A stretch of DNA of 21,517 nucleotides from contig JAAZNS010000378.1 in assembly GCA_012798185.1 (NCBI GenBank), positions 1 to 21,517 of the forward strand. Reading direction: 5' to 3'. Within the stretch, counting starts at the first letter, position 1. The number at the start of each line of letters is the position of its first letter. The position numbers and the translations under genes are program-made. This document shows positions 15,101-21,517 of this stretch, one piece after another. The notes beneath the pieces were generated by a model. It saw only the letters and a list, made by a program, of their open reading frames with translations. It did no database searches and had not been told where the DNA came from. This DNA comes from Chloroflexota bacterium (GTDB lineage: Bacteria; Chloroflexota; Anaerolineae; Anaerolineales; UBA4823).

Positions 15101-17916
15101 TATGTGGTTCTATCCCTGCTGTATTAGCCGATAAACACGAAAGAATAAAGCTAAAGTTTGGAGATGGATTAGCCGGTTGGGTAGCGGAACACCGCCAGCC
15201 TGTTATCGTACCCGAGGTTGATCAAGATGAACGCTGGCTGCCGGTCAAGGGTTTAGATGATAATATTCACTCGGTGATTTCAGCGCCTATTTTGGCTAAT
15301 AATAATATCTTGGGTGTGATTCACGTCTTGCATAATCAACGGGATGCTTTTTCTGCTGACCAGCTTGAGTTGCTCAAAGCAATTTGCCAGGAGGTTGGTC
15401 TTGCCTTAAGTAACGCAACACGATATCAGGAAATCAACCGTAGGCTTACTGAGATGACGTTGATTCAATCGTTAGCTCAAAAATTTAATCAGCGCCTTGA
15501 TGTGCAAGCGATCTTAAACGAGGTTGTCAATCGGCTGGCAGAAACAATGGGGTTTCCCTTAGTGGAAATTTTCCTTATTGAAGGGGATGTGATGCGTTTA
15601 AGAGCATCATTTGGAAATGTGCCAGAAACGCCTGAATTGCCTGTAACCCGGGGTGTAATCGGGAAAGTGATTCAGACTGGTAAAGCTATTTTTATTCCCG
15701 ATGTATCGGTGGAACGTGATTTTATGGGTGATATTCCAGATACTGCCTCCGAATTGGCAGTACCGATTTTCAGGGGCAGTCAAGTTGTTGGGGTTATTAA
15801 TATCGAAACGAACCGAATGACACAATTAGATGAACAAGATAGAAGGTTGTTAGAAGTTTTAGCCGGTCAAATTTCGATTGCACTGGAAAATGCATTCCTT
15901 TATGAGCAGGTGCATGAACATGCACAAGAACTGGAAGTTATCGTTGAACAGAGAACATCGGAATTAACCGAATTATTTCAGGTGAGTCAAAAAATCGGCT
16001 ACACCTTATCATATGATGAGCTTTTTCATGTTCTGCTCAGTCACCTTCTTTCGGCTGTGGGGGCTGAATTTGCTGCCAGTTGTTTTTTCCAGAACGGGCA
16101 TCGAAAAGTAATGATTGAAACTATTCGACCCCTTGCCCCTGTTGCGCTCAATCAATTAAGAATTCTATGGGAAAATCAATTAGTTCAAGGTGAAGTCAAT
16201 CAGAAAGAAATTTCTCAGGTGCCGGTGGAAGTAATCCTGCGTGATACACCTTCACACAAAAATGAACAAATCCAACAGATTGAGGATGTCCTCGAAGCCC
16301 CAATTTTAATTAGCGGAAAACAAGTCGGGTTAATATTAGTGGGAGGAGCAGGAATACAACAAGGCAACGAAGGGCAAAAACGATTGCTCAGCACTTTTGC
16401 CCACCAGGCTAGTCTTGCAGTGGAACGGATATCGGCTATCCGCGCCGCGGAACAGCAACGGCTGGAAAATCTAGTGGAACATTTACCGGTGGGTGTATTG
16501 TTTTTGGATTCCGACCAGCGGTTGTTAGTAACCAACCCGCTGGGCAGAGAGTTGTTATCGGTGTTGAACGCAAAAATTATGGATGGTGTATTGAAAGAAA
16601 TTGCGGGATTAAATATCGAGGAAATTATCAATCAGGACATGGAAATCGTTCCTATCGATATAGTTCAAGATGAATTATTACATCGGTATTTCGAAGCGCA
16701 AGCGCGACCCGTTGGAGATGAAAAACGCCAATGGGTAATTATGTTGCGGGAAGTAACCGAAGAAAAGGAAAACCAATCCCGCATTCAAATGCAGGAACGC
16801 CTGGCAACTGTAGGACAATTGGCGGCTGGAATCGCCCATGATTTTAATAATATTATGGCTGCTATTTTGGTTTATGCCGACTTATTACGGAATGATCCTA
16901 ATTTACAGAGAGCCAGCCAGGATAGATTGGTAATTATCCAACAGCAGGTTCAACGGGCTGCCAGTTTGATTCGGCAGATCCTGGATTTCAGCCGACGATC
17001 GATTATGGAGCAATCTTCCCTCGATTTGCTGCCTTTCATTAAGGAATTAGAAAAAATGTTGGGGCGCATTCTCCCTGAAACGATCCATGTGGAATTGTTA
17101 TACCAAGGAGGAAGTTATCTTGTTAATGCCGACCCAACCAGATTACAGCAGGTTTTCATGAACCTGGCTTTAAATGCTCGGGATGCCATGCCGGAGGGGG
17201 GATTACTGCAATTTTCATTAAAACAAATCACTTGCCGGGAGAATGAAAATCCTCCCATTCCTGAACTTCCTTGTGGAAATTGGGTTGTTATTTCGGTTAA
17301 AGATACTGGTCATGGCATTGCTGTAGAACATCTGCCTCATATATTCGAGCCTTTTTATACCACCAAACCCGTAGGTCAAGGCACTGGTTTAGGTTTGGCG
17401 CAGGTATATGGCATTATAAAGCAGCATGATGGTTATATTGATGTTCAAAGCCGTTTAGGATTTGGTACGACATTCACCATCTATCTGCGTGCCGAGGAAG
17501 CAAATAATAATTCTCTGGTTGTCTCTGAGGCTTCAGAAATCGATGGTATTGGAATACCGGTGTTGATCGTTGAGGATGATCATGCAACCCGCGAAGCCTT
17601 GAAAGCCCTATTAGAAGCTTATAACTACGAAGCCTGTACAGCAGCAAATGGATTAGAAGCTTTAGAATATTTGGATAAGCATAGCGGGGCGGTTGAAATG
17701 ATCATCAGTGATGTTGTCATGCCTAAAATGGGGGGATTAGAATTGTTTTATGCAATACAAAATCGATGGCCTGATATTAAGATGCTGTTTATCACTGGTC
17801 ATCCAATGGATGCAGAAAACCAAAAATTATTAGAAAAAGGCAGTGTACACTGGCTTCAAAAACCATTTTCTGTACAGGAATTTAGCCAGGCGGTACAAAA
17901 TTTATGCCAAAGGTAA
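12112..17916 (+). CDS. Soluble hybrid sensor histidine kinase with seven tandem GAF domains
   Basis: A 1934-residue cytoplasmic kinase with no membrane helix. Domains in order are a PAS-like N-terminus (about 15-125), a second PAS with PAC-like end (about 145-262), then seven GAF units near 266-430, 445-597, 612-765, 778-930, 945-1100, 1116-1260 and 1285-1435. Most GAF units end in a variant of IAIENARLFE; the seventh has diverged (LAVERISAIR). A third PAS (about 1450-1550) is followed by a dimerisation helix with phospho-acceptor His1576 in IAHDFNN, an ATPase domain (N box NLALNARDAM with Asn1688, DTGHGI from 1731, GQGTGLGL from 1755) and a C-terminal receiver with Asp1867 in ISDVVMP. Ligands are unknown. 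The C-terminal receiver suggests phosphorelay or self-control; no separate response regulator lies nearby. The start could be ATG 12112 or 12118, and neither has a Shine-Dalgarno sequence. The stop codon lies inside the palindrome at 17913. Confidence 0.92.
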   Translation: MRMEELSAGIILENHQFRLLSEAIDEGVVLFEQGSTRIISANSKFMAIINCESQNRKSQLLSQYIAGGEIENFEKFLSSLQVEEPRIGRFSIIHADHLHKKVQFHAVLIEENGFRFVLAVVKPDGYFPICSDGNSENEINKNETLTEILPNAILVKDDKGCLRLVKSYGQQIIQDQLPLWQDKKDCELVYLLPEISEYFQTFYSRSQTTIIHGEQFERLETIPDQEGKVHKVILRKVPLVDSTGNQQGMITIGCDITEQKNLEQATRRRAQELAVLHDLSMDISTIQDQATLYKNIITYAVRLVNADGGNLYLCDADHDIITHIAEFPINSENPKKEIYKYGEGVVGTVAQSGEPIYFDCITPLEPSLVLNDGEKSYKTVLLMPLIWQKQVKGILQVYTFDENRRFNETEQELLSLFANQSAIALENARLFEVEKTAHEQAELFREVAQVLNESLELDEVLHRILGQLKRVLTFATCSVLLFRESGKPALVAGTGYQDERLTSRNASELLVESPIIRKMAKDLKPVVIPDVRENPDWIWVKGAEHVRSFMGVPIIAQQKLIGVLMVDSVSVDFFKESDLYKSNILAQQIAIAIQNARLFEAERTARERAEALRDAGRVIGSSLSLNQVLLAVLDQLARVIIYDTGNIMLIEHDKLKIKAWRGYDYYGDPQLVDGISFDCHQENIITKIISSCLPCVINDVHEEPLWQNTPISDHISSWMGVPLQVRDQVIGLLCLEKATPGGFTGDEIALAQVFAGHASTAIENARLYEAEGERAAELETLRQASISLTSSLELQAVLDAILSSTLRLLRGANNGHIFLYSEEEDKLTFGASLWSDGRFGEPIAMPRPDGLTATVARTGEIVVVHDIKNSSLYKDSPPEWQGSIVGLPLKIGQRVVGVMNVSYENPRQFSEEDLHLLGMLGVQAAIAIENARLFEQATVERQHLQLLFDISTELAVTLDVDEILARAISLTNRVLKGDIGEAFLYKPDENLLILHSLCGSIPAVLADKHERIKLKFGDGLAGWVAEHRQPVIVPEVDQDERWLPVKGLDDNIHSVISAPILANNNILGVIHVLHNQRDAFSADQLELLKAICQEVGLALSNATRYQEINRRLTEMTLIQSLAQKFNQRLDVQAILNEVVNRLAETMGFPLVEIFLIEGDVMRLRASFGNVPETPELPVTRGVIGKVIQTGKAIFIPDVSVERDFMGDIPDTASELAVPIFRGSQVVGVINIETNRMTQLDEQDRRLLEVLAGQISIALENAFLYEQVHEHAQELEVIVEQRTSELTELFQVSQKIGYTLSYDELFHVLLSHLLSAVGAEFAASCFFQNGHRKVMIETIRPLAPVALNQLRILWENQLVQGEVNQKEISQVPVEVILRDTPSHKNEQIQQIEDVLEAPILISGKQVGLILVGGAGIQQGNEGQKRLLSTFAHQASLAVERISAIRAAEQQRLENLVEHLPVGVLFLDSDQRLLVTNPLGRELLSVLNAKIMDGVLKEIAGLNIEEIINQDMEIVPIDIVQDELLHRYFEAQARPVGDEKRQWVIMLREVTEEKENQSRIQMQERLATVGQLAAGIAHDFNNIMAAILVYADLLRNDPNLQRASQDRLVIIQQQVQRAASLIRQILDFSRRSIMEQSSLDLLPFIKELEKMLGRILPETIHVELLYQGGSYLVNADPTRLQQVFMNLALNARDAMPEGGLLQFSLKQITCRENENPPIPELPCGNWVVISVKDTGHGIAVEHLPHIFEPFYTTKPVGQGTGLGLAQVYGIIKQHDGYIDVQSRLGFGTTFTIYLRAEEANNNSLVVSEASEIDGIGIPVLIVEDDHATREALKALLEAYNYEACTAANGLEALEYLDKHSGAVEMIISDVVMPKMGGLELFYAIQNRWPDIKMLFITGHPMDAENQKLLEKGSVHWLQKPFSVQEFSQAVQNLCQR

Positions 17917-17951
17917 CTCCTCATCAAACCATGAGTAGTTACTGGAAAATT
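17913..17951. repeat. Palindromic element, best-formed copy, overlapping the kinase stop codon
   Basis: GTAACTCCTCAT (17913-17924) pairs with ATGAGTAGTTAC (17931-17942), with one central mismatch and the six-base loop CAAACC. The kinase TAA is bases 17914-17916. TGG and an AAAATTC tail follow, much like the A-rich tails of the copies before fhs. It lies between convergent genes and may act as a transcript end, though no T run follows on the plus strand. Confidence 0.6.
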
Positions 17952-17964
17952 CATTCCTTAGTTT

Positions 17965-18090
17965 TCATTTAGCAACAAGGCTGATGATCATCACCAATAT
18001 AATCAGCACTGCGATAACCGCAAATACCGCCTGCTGCGCTCGCAGCCGTCGTTGTTCACGGGTAGATACAGATTTCTTTTTGCTAGACAT
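17965..18090 (-). CDS. Small single-pass membrane protein (41 residues) downstream of uvrC
   Basis: A short reading frame of 41 codons plus TGA. The N-terminal half is strongly basic (KKK at 4-6, RREQ-type stretch at 11-20) and the C-terminal half is one hydrophobic helix (about 21-40, rich in I, V, L) ending LVAK. This fits a positive-inside tail-anchored membrane protein. AGGAGA (18100-18095) lies four bases before the ATG, the strongest translational signal nearby. It begins 24 bases after the uvrC stop on the same strand, so it is probably the last gene of the uvrC transcript. I do not recognise a named family. The function is unknown; the ribosome binding site, charge pattern and clean gene-to-gene spacing argue that it is real. 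Confidence 0.75.
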   Translation of the reverse strand: MSSKKKSVSTREQRRLRAQQAVFAVIAVLIILVMIISLVAK

Positions 18091-18094
18091 GATT

Positions 18095-18100
18095 TCTCCT
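18095..18100 (-). promoter_or_regulatory. Ribosome binding site of the 41-residue membrane protein
   Basis: AGGAGA on the minus strand, four bases before the ATG at 18090, lies in the 24-base gap after uvrC. It is the main evidence that this small frame is translated. Confidence 0.7.
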
Positions 18101-18114
18101 AATAATAATCGAGT

Positions 18115-19977
18115 TTATTCCAAATAAGACTTAATGGCTTCTGCTAGTTTTGGCGTAATTCCAGGGATAGCGGATAATTGTTCCAGGGATGCTTCCTGAA
18201 TTCTCTGAATCGATCCCAGATGCGTTAATAATGCTTTCCTTTTTGCAGGTCCAATGCCTGGTATAGCATCCAGGCGAGAAGCTAACCCTTCTTTGGAACG
18301 TAATTTCCGATGAGATGATATCGCAAAGCGATGGGCTTCGTCTCTAATTCGTTGGATGAGATAGAATCCCTGGGAATGGCGGGGTAACAATAGAGGTTGT
18401 TTTCTATCAGGGAGGAACAATTCCTCATTTTGTTTTGCCAGACCGGCAATTGGAATTTTTTCCAAAAGATCAAATTTTTCCAAAACCGCAGTTGCTCTAC
18501 TTAATTGACCTTTACCTCCATCTACCAGCAGCAGATCGGGCAGCAAAGCAAATGCAGGGTCGGGTTTCTTGCCGGGTGTTTGAACCAATTCCTGGGCAGC
18601 CTGCCAGCGGTTGAAACGCCGGGTAAGGACCTCTTCCATGCTGGCAAAATCATCGGGTCCTTGCACCTGGCGAATATTAAAATGGCGGTAATGTTGTTTT
18701 TTGGGCGTCCCTTGTTCAAAAACAATCATACTGCCCACCGCTGCGGTGCCTTGGGTATTTGAAATATCATAGCATTCGATGCGGTTTAGAGGAGTGGTCA
18801 AGTTAAAAGCGATTTGCAGCTCGCTGAGCGCCTGTAATTGGCGGTTTTTATCTGCTTGCCACTGAGCTTGAAGTGAATTCAATGTTTCCACTGCATTTTG
18901 AGCTGCCAATTTGACTAAATCTGCTTGCTGCCCCTGGTGGGGTACGATGATCTCCACCTTTTGGCCGCCGCTTTTTTGGCTTAACCACTGCTTTATTATA
19001 TTTGCTTCTTCTATCTCATTGGGTAATAAAAGCTGCGGTGGAACGTTTGGTGATTGATCATAGAATTGTTTAATAAAAGATTCAAAAACATTTGAATCGG
19101 GATTATCGGCAGTGCCTTCCAACAGAAAATAATCTCTGCCAATGAGTTTACCTCCCCGAATGAAGAATACCTGAACACACGCTTCACCGTTCGAGCGTGC
19201 CATGGCGATAACATCCGAATCGATATAATCGCTTGAAATCACTTTTTGTTTTTCGACTACATTTTCGATGGCGCGTATCTGATCGCGCAGCACACTGGCT
19301 TTTTCGAAATTCAACGCTTGCGATGCCTTTTCCATCTCGAATTGAAGCCGTGAAACGATAGGTTCTGTTCTGCCCATGAGGAATTGGCAGAGATCATCGA
19401 TCATTTGCCGGTACCCTGATTGTGATATGGCTCCAATGCAGGGTGCAGCGCAAAGCTTGATATCATAAAAAAGACAAGCCCGTTCATCGTTACCGGTGAT
19501 TACGCGGTCGCAGGTGAGGTATGGAAAAATCCGCCGTATAAAATCCAGAGTCTGGTGAACTGCCCATACACTGGTATATGGGCCAAAATAACGAGAGCCG
19601 TCTTGCAACATTTGACGGGTTACAGTTACTTTTGGAAAATCATCACCCCATGACACTTTTATAAATGGATATCGTTTATCGTCTTTTAGTCTGACATTAT
19701 ACCGAGGACGGTATTTTTTAATCAGGTTCATTTCAAGGATCAAAGCCTCTAATTCCGAATCGACAACGATCCACTCGATATCCTGAATTCGGCTGACAAG
19801 CTGATAAGTCTTGAGATTTTGCTGTGAGGTGCTATGAAAATAAGAACGCACCCGGTTGCGCAAATTAATCGCTTTCCCTACATAGATTACTTTTCCATCG
19901 CAATCCCGCATAATATAGCAGCCGGGTTTCCCTGGTAAACTATCGATTATCGCGTTGATTTTTGGTGATATTTCCAT
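18115..19977 (-). CDS. uvrC: Excinuclease ABC subunit C
   Basis: Makes both incisions around bulky lesions in nucleotide excision repair, recruited by UvrB. The length of 620 residues is normal. In order: a GIY-YIG nuclease domain (about 14-95; PGCYIM and IYVGKAINLRNRV), the UVR helical pair that binds UvrB (about 205-240; EMEKASQALNFEKASVLRDQI), the RNase H-like second nuclease with IECYDISNTQGTAAVGSMIVF, and a C-terminal helix-hairpin-helix pair (LDAIPGIGPAKRKALL and LSAIPGITPKLAEAI). Start ATG 19977 has TAGAAT eight bases upstream and no Shine-Dalgarno sequence, implying a leaderless mRNA. It diverges from the CinA-like gene and is followed by the 41-residue membrane protein. Confidence 0.96.
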   Translation of the reverse strand: MEISPKINAIIDSLPGKPGCYIMRDCDGKVIYVGKAINLRNRVRSYFHSTSQQNLKTYQLVSRIQDIEWIVVDSELEALILEMNLIKKYRPRYNVRLKDDKRYPFIKVSWGDDFPKVTVTRQMLQDGSRYFGPYTSVWAVHQTLDFIRRIFPYLTCDRVITGNDERACLFYDIKLCAAPCIGAISQSGYRQMIDDLCQFLMGRTEPIVSRLQFEMEKASQALNFEKASVLRDQIRAIENVVEKQKVISSDYIDSDVIAMARSNGEACVQVFFIRGGKLIGRDYFLLEGTADNPDSNVFESFIKQFYDQSPNVPPQLLLPNEIEEANIIKQWLSQKSGGQKVEIIVPHQGQQADLVKLAAQNAVETLNSLQAQWQADKNRQLQALSELQIAFNLTTPLNRIECYDISNTQGTAAVGSMIVFEQGTPKKQHYRHFNIRQVQGPDDFASMEEVLTRRFNRWQAAQELVQTPGKKPDPAFALLPDLLLVDGGKGQLSRATAVLEKFDLLEKIPIAGLAKQNEELFLPDRKQPLLLPRHSQGFYLIQRIRDEAHRFAISSHRKLRSKEGLASRLDAIPGIGPAKRKALLTHLGSIQRIQEASLEQLSAIPGITPKLAEAIKSYLE

Positions 19978-19985
19978 ACATTAAG

Positions 19986-20014
19986 ATTCTAACATGGGGT
20001 TGTTAATCTGGTAA
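19986..20014 (-). promoter_or_regulatory. Predicted uvrC promoter, leaderless arrangement
   Basis: On the minus strand TTACCA (20014-20009), a 17-base spacer and TAGAAT (19991-19986) precede the uvrC ATG at 19977. Only eight bases separate the -10 from the ATG, so transcription should begin at or next to the start codon. Confidence 0.5.
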
Positions 20015-20015
20015 A

Positions 20016-20031
20016 TCGATTGACCAATCGA
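20016..20031. promoter_or_regulatory. Dyad between divergent uvrC and cinA promoters, possible operator
   Basis: TCGATT-GACC-AATCGA is a perfect 6-bp inverted repeat with a four-base centre. It covers the -35 of the rightward promoter and sits just upstream of the -35 of uvrC, a good place for a regulator of both. It does not match the LexA box of Firmicutes or Actinobacteria that I know. The regulator is unknown. Confidence 0.35.
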
Positions 20032-20046
20032 ACCTGGTGCTATAAT
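20020..20046 (+). promoter_or_regulatory. Predicted promoter of the CinA/PncC gene
   Basis: TTGACC (20020-20025) and TATAAT (20041-20046) are 15 bases apart, slightly short, but TGC directly before the TATAAT makes an extended -10. Transcription would begin near 20053, giving a leader of about 40 bases with the GGGAGG ribosome binding site. Confidence 0.6.
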
Positions 20047-20092
20047 TATAAAGTTTGCGCAGGGGAAAATTCCATTTTGCGGGAGGTGAATT

Positions 20093-20578
20093 CTGACCAA
20101 GCCATTGGAAGTAGTGGTTGGTGAGTTACTGCGCCAGCGGGGTTGGCGTTTAGCGGTAGCAGAATCATGTACCGGCGGACTGATAGGGAATCTGATCACT
20201 AATATTGCTGGATCTTCCACATATTATGTAGGCAGCGTTACTGCTTATGCATATGAAGCAAAAGTCCGGCTTCTGGGGGTAAAATGGGAAACCCTGGAGA
20301 AATTTGGGGCGGTGAGTGAAGAAACGGTCCTCGAAATGGCGAGCGGCGTGCGATTGGCGTTGGCAGCCGATATTGGCATTTCTGTGAGCGGCATCGCTGG
20401 TCCGGGAGGAGGAACTCCAGAAAAACCGGTAGGTTTAACTTGGATTGGGTTAAGCGACCCGACTACCGAAAAAGCATGGCGAAATATTTGGCAGGGCGAT
20501 CGAATTGCAATTAAAACTCAGGCTGCTCAGGCTGCATTGCAACTGCTGGCAGATCATCTTAGGAACCTGCGAAGTTGA
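20093..20578 (+). CDS. pncC: CinA C-terminal domain protein / nicotinamide-nucleotide amidohydrolase PncC
   Basis: Deamidates nicotinamide mononucleotide to nicotinic acid mononucleotide, salvaging the NMN released by DNA ligase and other NAD users. The protein is the stand-alone C-terminal domain of CinA, 161 residues if begun at CTG 20093. LAVAESCTGGLIG (20-32), SVTAYAYEAK and SGIAGPGGGTPEKPVG are the family signatures. No ATG or GTG gives a full-length start. GGGAGG (20081-20086) is six bases before an in-frame CTG and 18 bases before a TTG (20105); the CTG start also gives the common N-terminus MTKPLE. An in-frame TGA at 20087-20089 rules out anything earlier except ATT at 20090. The function is secure for the family; the start codon is an inference. 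Confidence 0.87.
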   Translation: MTKPLEVVVGELLRQRGWRLAVAESCTGGLIGNLITNIAGSSTYYVGSVTAYAYEAKVRLLGVKWETLEKFGAVSEETVLEMASGVRLALAADIGISVSGIAGPGGGTPEKPVGLTWIGLSDPTTEKAWRNIWQGDRIAIKTQAAQAALQLLADHLRNLRS

Positions 20579-20727
20579 TTCTAGCCTGAATATAGTGAGC
20601 ATTAGAGAAAAGCCCAGAAATAACGATAGCCAGTAAACACTATGAGGTGTCTCTGATATCGAAAATCTTTTCCCGGCTGGTAATTTATTTGGGCAATGTG
20701 TTATTAAGTGAGCTTAAGTCAGGGCAA

Positions 20728-21517
20728 TCAAGGTTGAACGCCTAACCGTTTACGTTCCTCTGCCACAATACTTTCGTCCAATTTTTTAAACATTGGTGCG
20801 GGTTGGATAAGCGGTTTGCCTGGCTCAAGGCTGCTGGGCTGCCATTTGCCGCCGGCAAGATGCGGATCATATTGTAAAACGGTATGTACCCCAAGCTCAT
20901 CCTGAATGTCTGAAGTAAATTGAGTGCCGAAAATCGGCTGCGCATAGCCGAGATATTTGTTTAATTTCTCGCTGGTAAAAGGCAGGAAAGGCGCAAATAA
21001 AATTTTGAGTGAATCGATGGCTTTTAATGCGGTAAATATTGATTTTGCGGCTGATTCTTTATCGGTCTTTATCGCCAGCCAGGGAGCAGTTGTATCCAGA
21101 TATTTGTTAATTTCGGTCGCCAAACGCATTGCTTCGAGTAATGCTGCTCGAAAATGAATCGCATTCAATTGTTCTGCCACAGTTTGGAAGCCCGCTTCTA
21201 CAGCTGCTAGGACTGCTTGATCTTCAGCGCGTAATTCGCCAGGAACAGGAACATGTCCTTCCCAATGTTTATAGGAAAAAGACAACACCCGGTAGGATAA
21301 ATTTCCCCAGGTAGCTACTAATTCATTGTTATTTTTATTGAAAAAATCTTGCCAATCCCAATCGGTGTCTTTCCCTTCGGGCATATTGACGGTCAGGTAA
21401 TATCGTAAAGGATCAGGATCGTAACGGGATAAGAAATCCAAACCCCATACTGCCCAATTACGGCTTCCAGATATTTTTTGACCTTCCATATTCATGAATT
21501 CGTTGGCAGGCACATCG
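20728..21517 (-). CDS. metG: Methionyl-tRNA synthetase, C-terminal part (gene runs past the window end)
   Basis: Charges tRNA-Met with methionine. About 260 residues are visible, in frame to the last base, so the 5' part lies beyond 21517. The catalytic loop appears as MEGQKISGSRN, the KMSKS-type motif in a KISGS variant. It is followed by the anticodon-binding helical domain, with DPDPLRYYLTVNMPEGKDTDW, FFNKNNNELVATWGNLSYRV, EINKYLDTTAPW and LFAPFLPFTSEKL. The protein ends soon after this domain (KRLGVQP), with no EMAP/Trbp111-type tRNA-binding extension. It is convergent with the CinA-like gene over a 149-bp spacer in which I see no clear terminator. Confidence 0.92.
   Translation of the reverse strand, partial: DVPANEFMNMEGQKISGSRNWAVWGLDFLSRYDPDPLRYYLTVNMPEGKDTDWDWQDFFNKNNNELVATWGNLSYRVLSFSYKHWEGHVPVPGELRAEDQAVLAAVEAGFQTVAEQLNAIHFRAALLEAMRLATEINKYLDTTAPWLAIKTDKESAAKSIFTALKAIDSLKILFAPFLPFTSEKLNKYLGYAQPIFGTQFTSDIQDELGVHTVLQYDPHLAGGKWQPSSLEPGKPLIQPAPMFKKLDESIVAEERKRLGVQP

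Noticed and set aside
16215..16631. 138-codon minus-strand frame inside the kinase gene
   Set aside because: Overlaps the seventh GAF domain and third PAS of the kinase in antisense, with no start signal.
20579..20727. Terminator or small gene between pncC and metG
   Set aside because: Only weak 4-bp pairings (ACAC/GTGT) and no T run or supported open frame were found.

Overview
The window looks like ordinary chromosome of a Chloroflexota bacterium, most likely class Anaerolineae. This is an inference from gene content, because no rRNA is present. The pointers are a stand-alone bacterial Elp3, a long eukaryote-like formate-tetrahydrofolate ligase, a very large soluble multi-GAF hybrid histidine kinase, a DUF4349 lipoprotein, a predicted cyclic-nucleotide-binding/membrane-PH protein, and an exported protease ending in a FLPLV motif. 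I see no phage, transposase, plasmid, CRISPR array, tRNA or rRNA.

Layout. Positions 2-1333 (+) hold the 3' part of a membrane PH-domain protein whose gene begins before the window. Then come def (1399-1911, +), a pair of hairpins, recF (2001-3212, +) and a MOSC-domain gene (3218-3688, +) five bases after recF. rsmG (3689-4399, -) abuts the MOSC gene tail to tail with no spacer. An exported C39-like cysteine protease (4674-5411, +) is closed by a strong two-way terminator, which also serves the leftward set methyltransferase (8105-7350), metallophosphoesterase (7315-6587) and DUF4349 lipoprotein (6531-5515). Elp3 (8139-9761, +) diverges from the methyltransferase. After a 283-bp spacer holding a duplicated element come fhs (10045-11970, +) with its own terminator and the 1934-residue kinase (12112-17916, +). 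A 41-residue membrane protein (18090-17965, -) lies just downstream of uvrC (19977-18115, -). uvrC diverges from a CinA/PncC amidohydrolase (20093-20578, +). The window ends in the 3' part of metG (-).

The most interesting lead is the divergent pair at 7350-9761. Elp3 installs the carboxymethyl-type modification on wobble U34 of tRNA. The methyltransferase facing it has the features of the Trm9/ALKBH8 family, which in eukaryotes methylates that product to mcm5U. A two-gene bacterial route to an esterified wobble uridine is therefore plausible.

Two further patterns recur. First, several genes (rsmG, the methyltransferase, uvrC) have a -10 box only 6-8 bases before the start codon, which suggests leaderless mRNAs. 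Second, a short palindromic element built around TGGCTGAGTAGTTAC occurs in four degenerate copies, all intergenic. Everything here rests on reading the sequence and on family knowledge; no database search was run.
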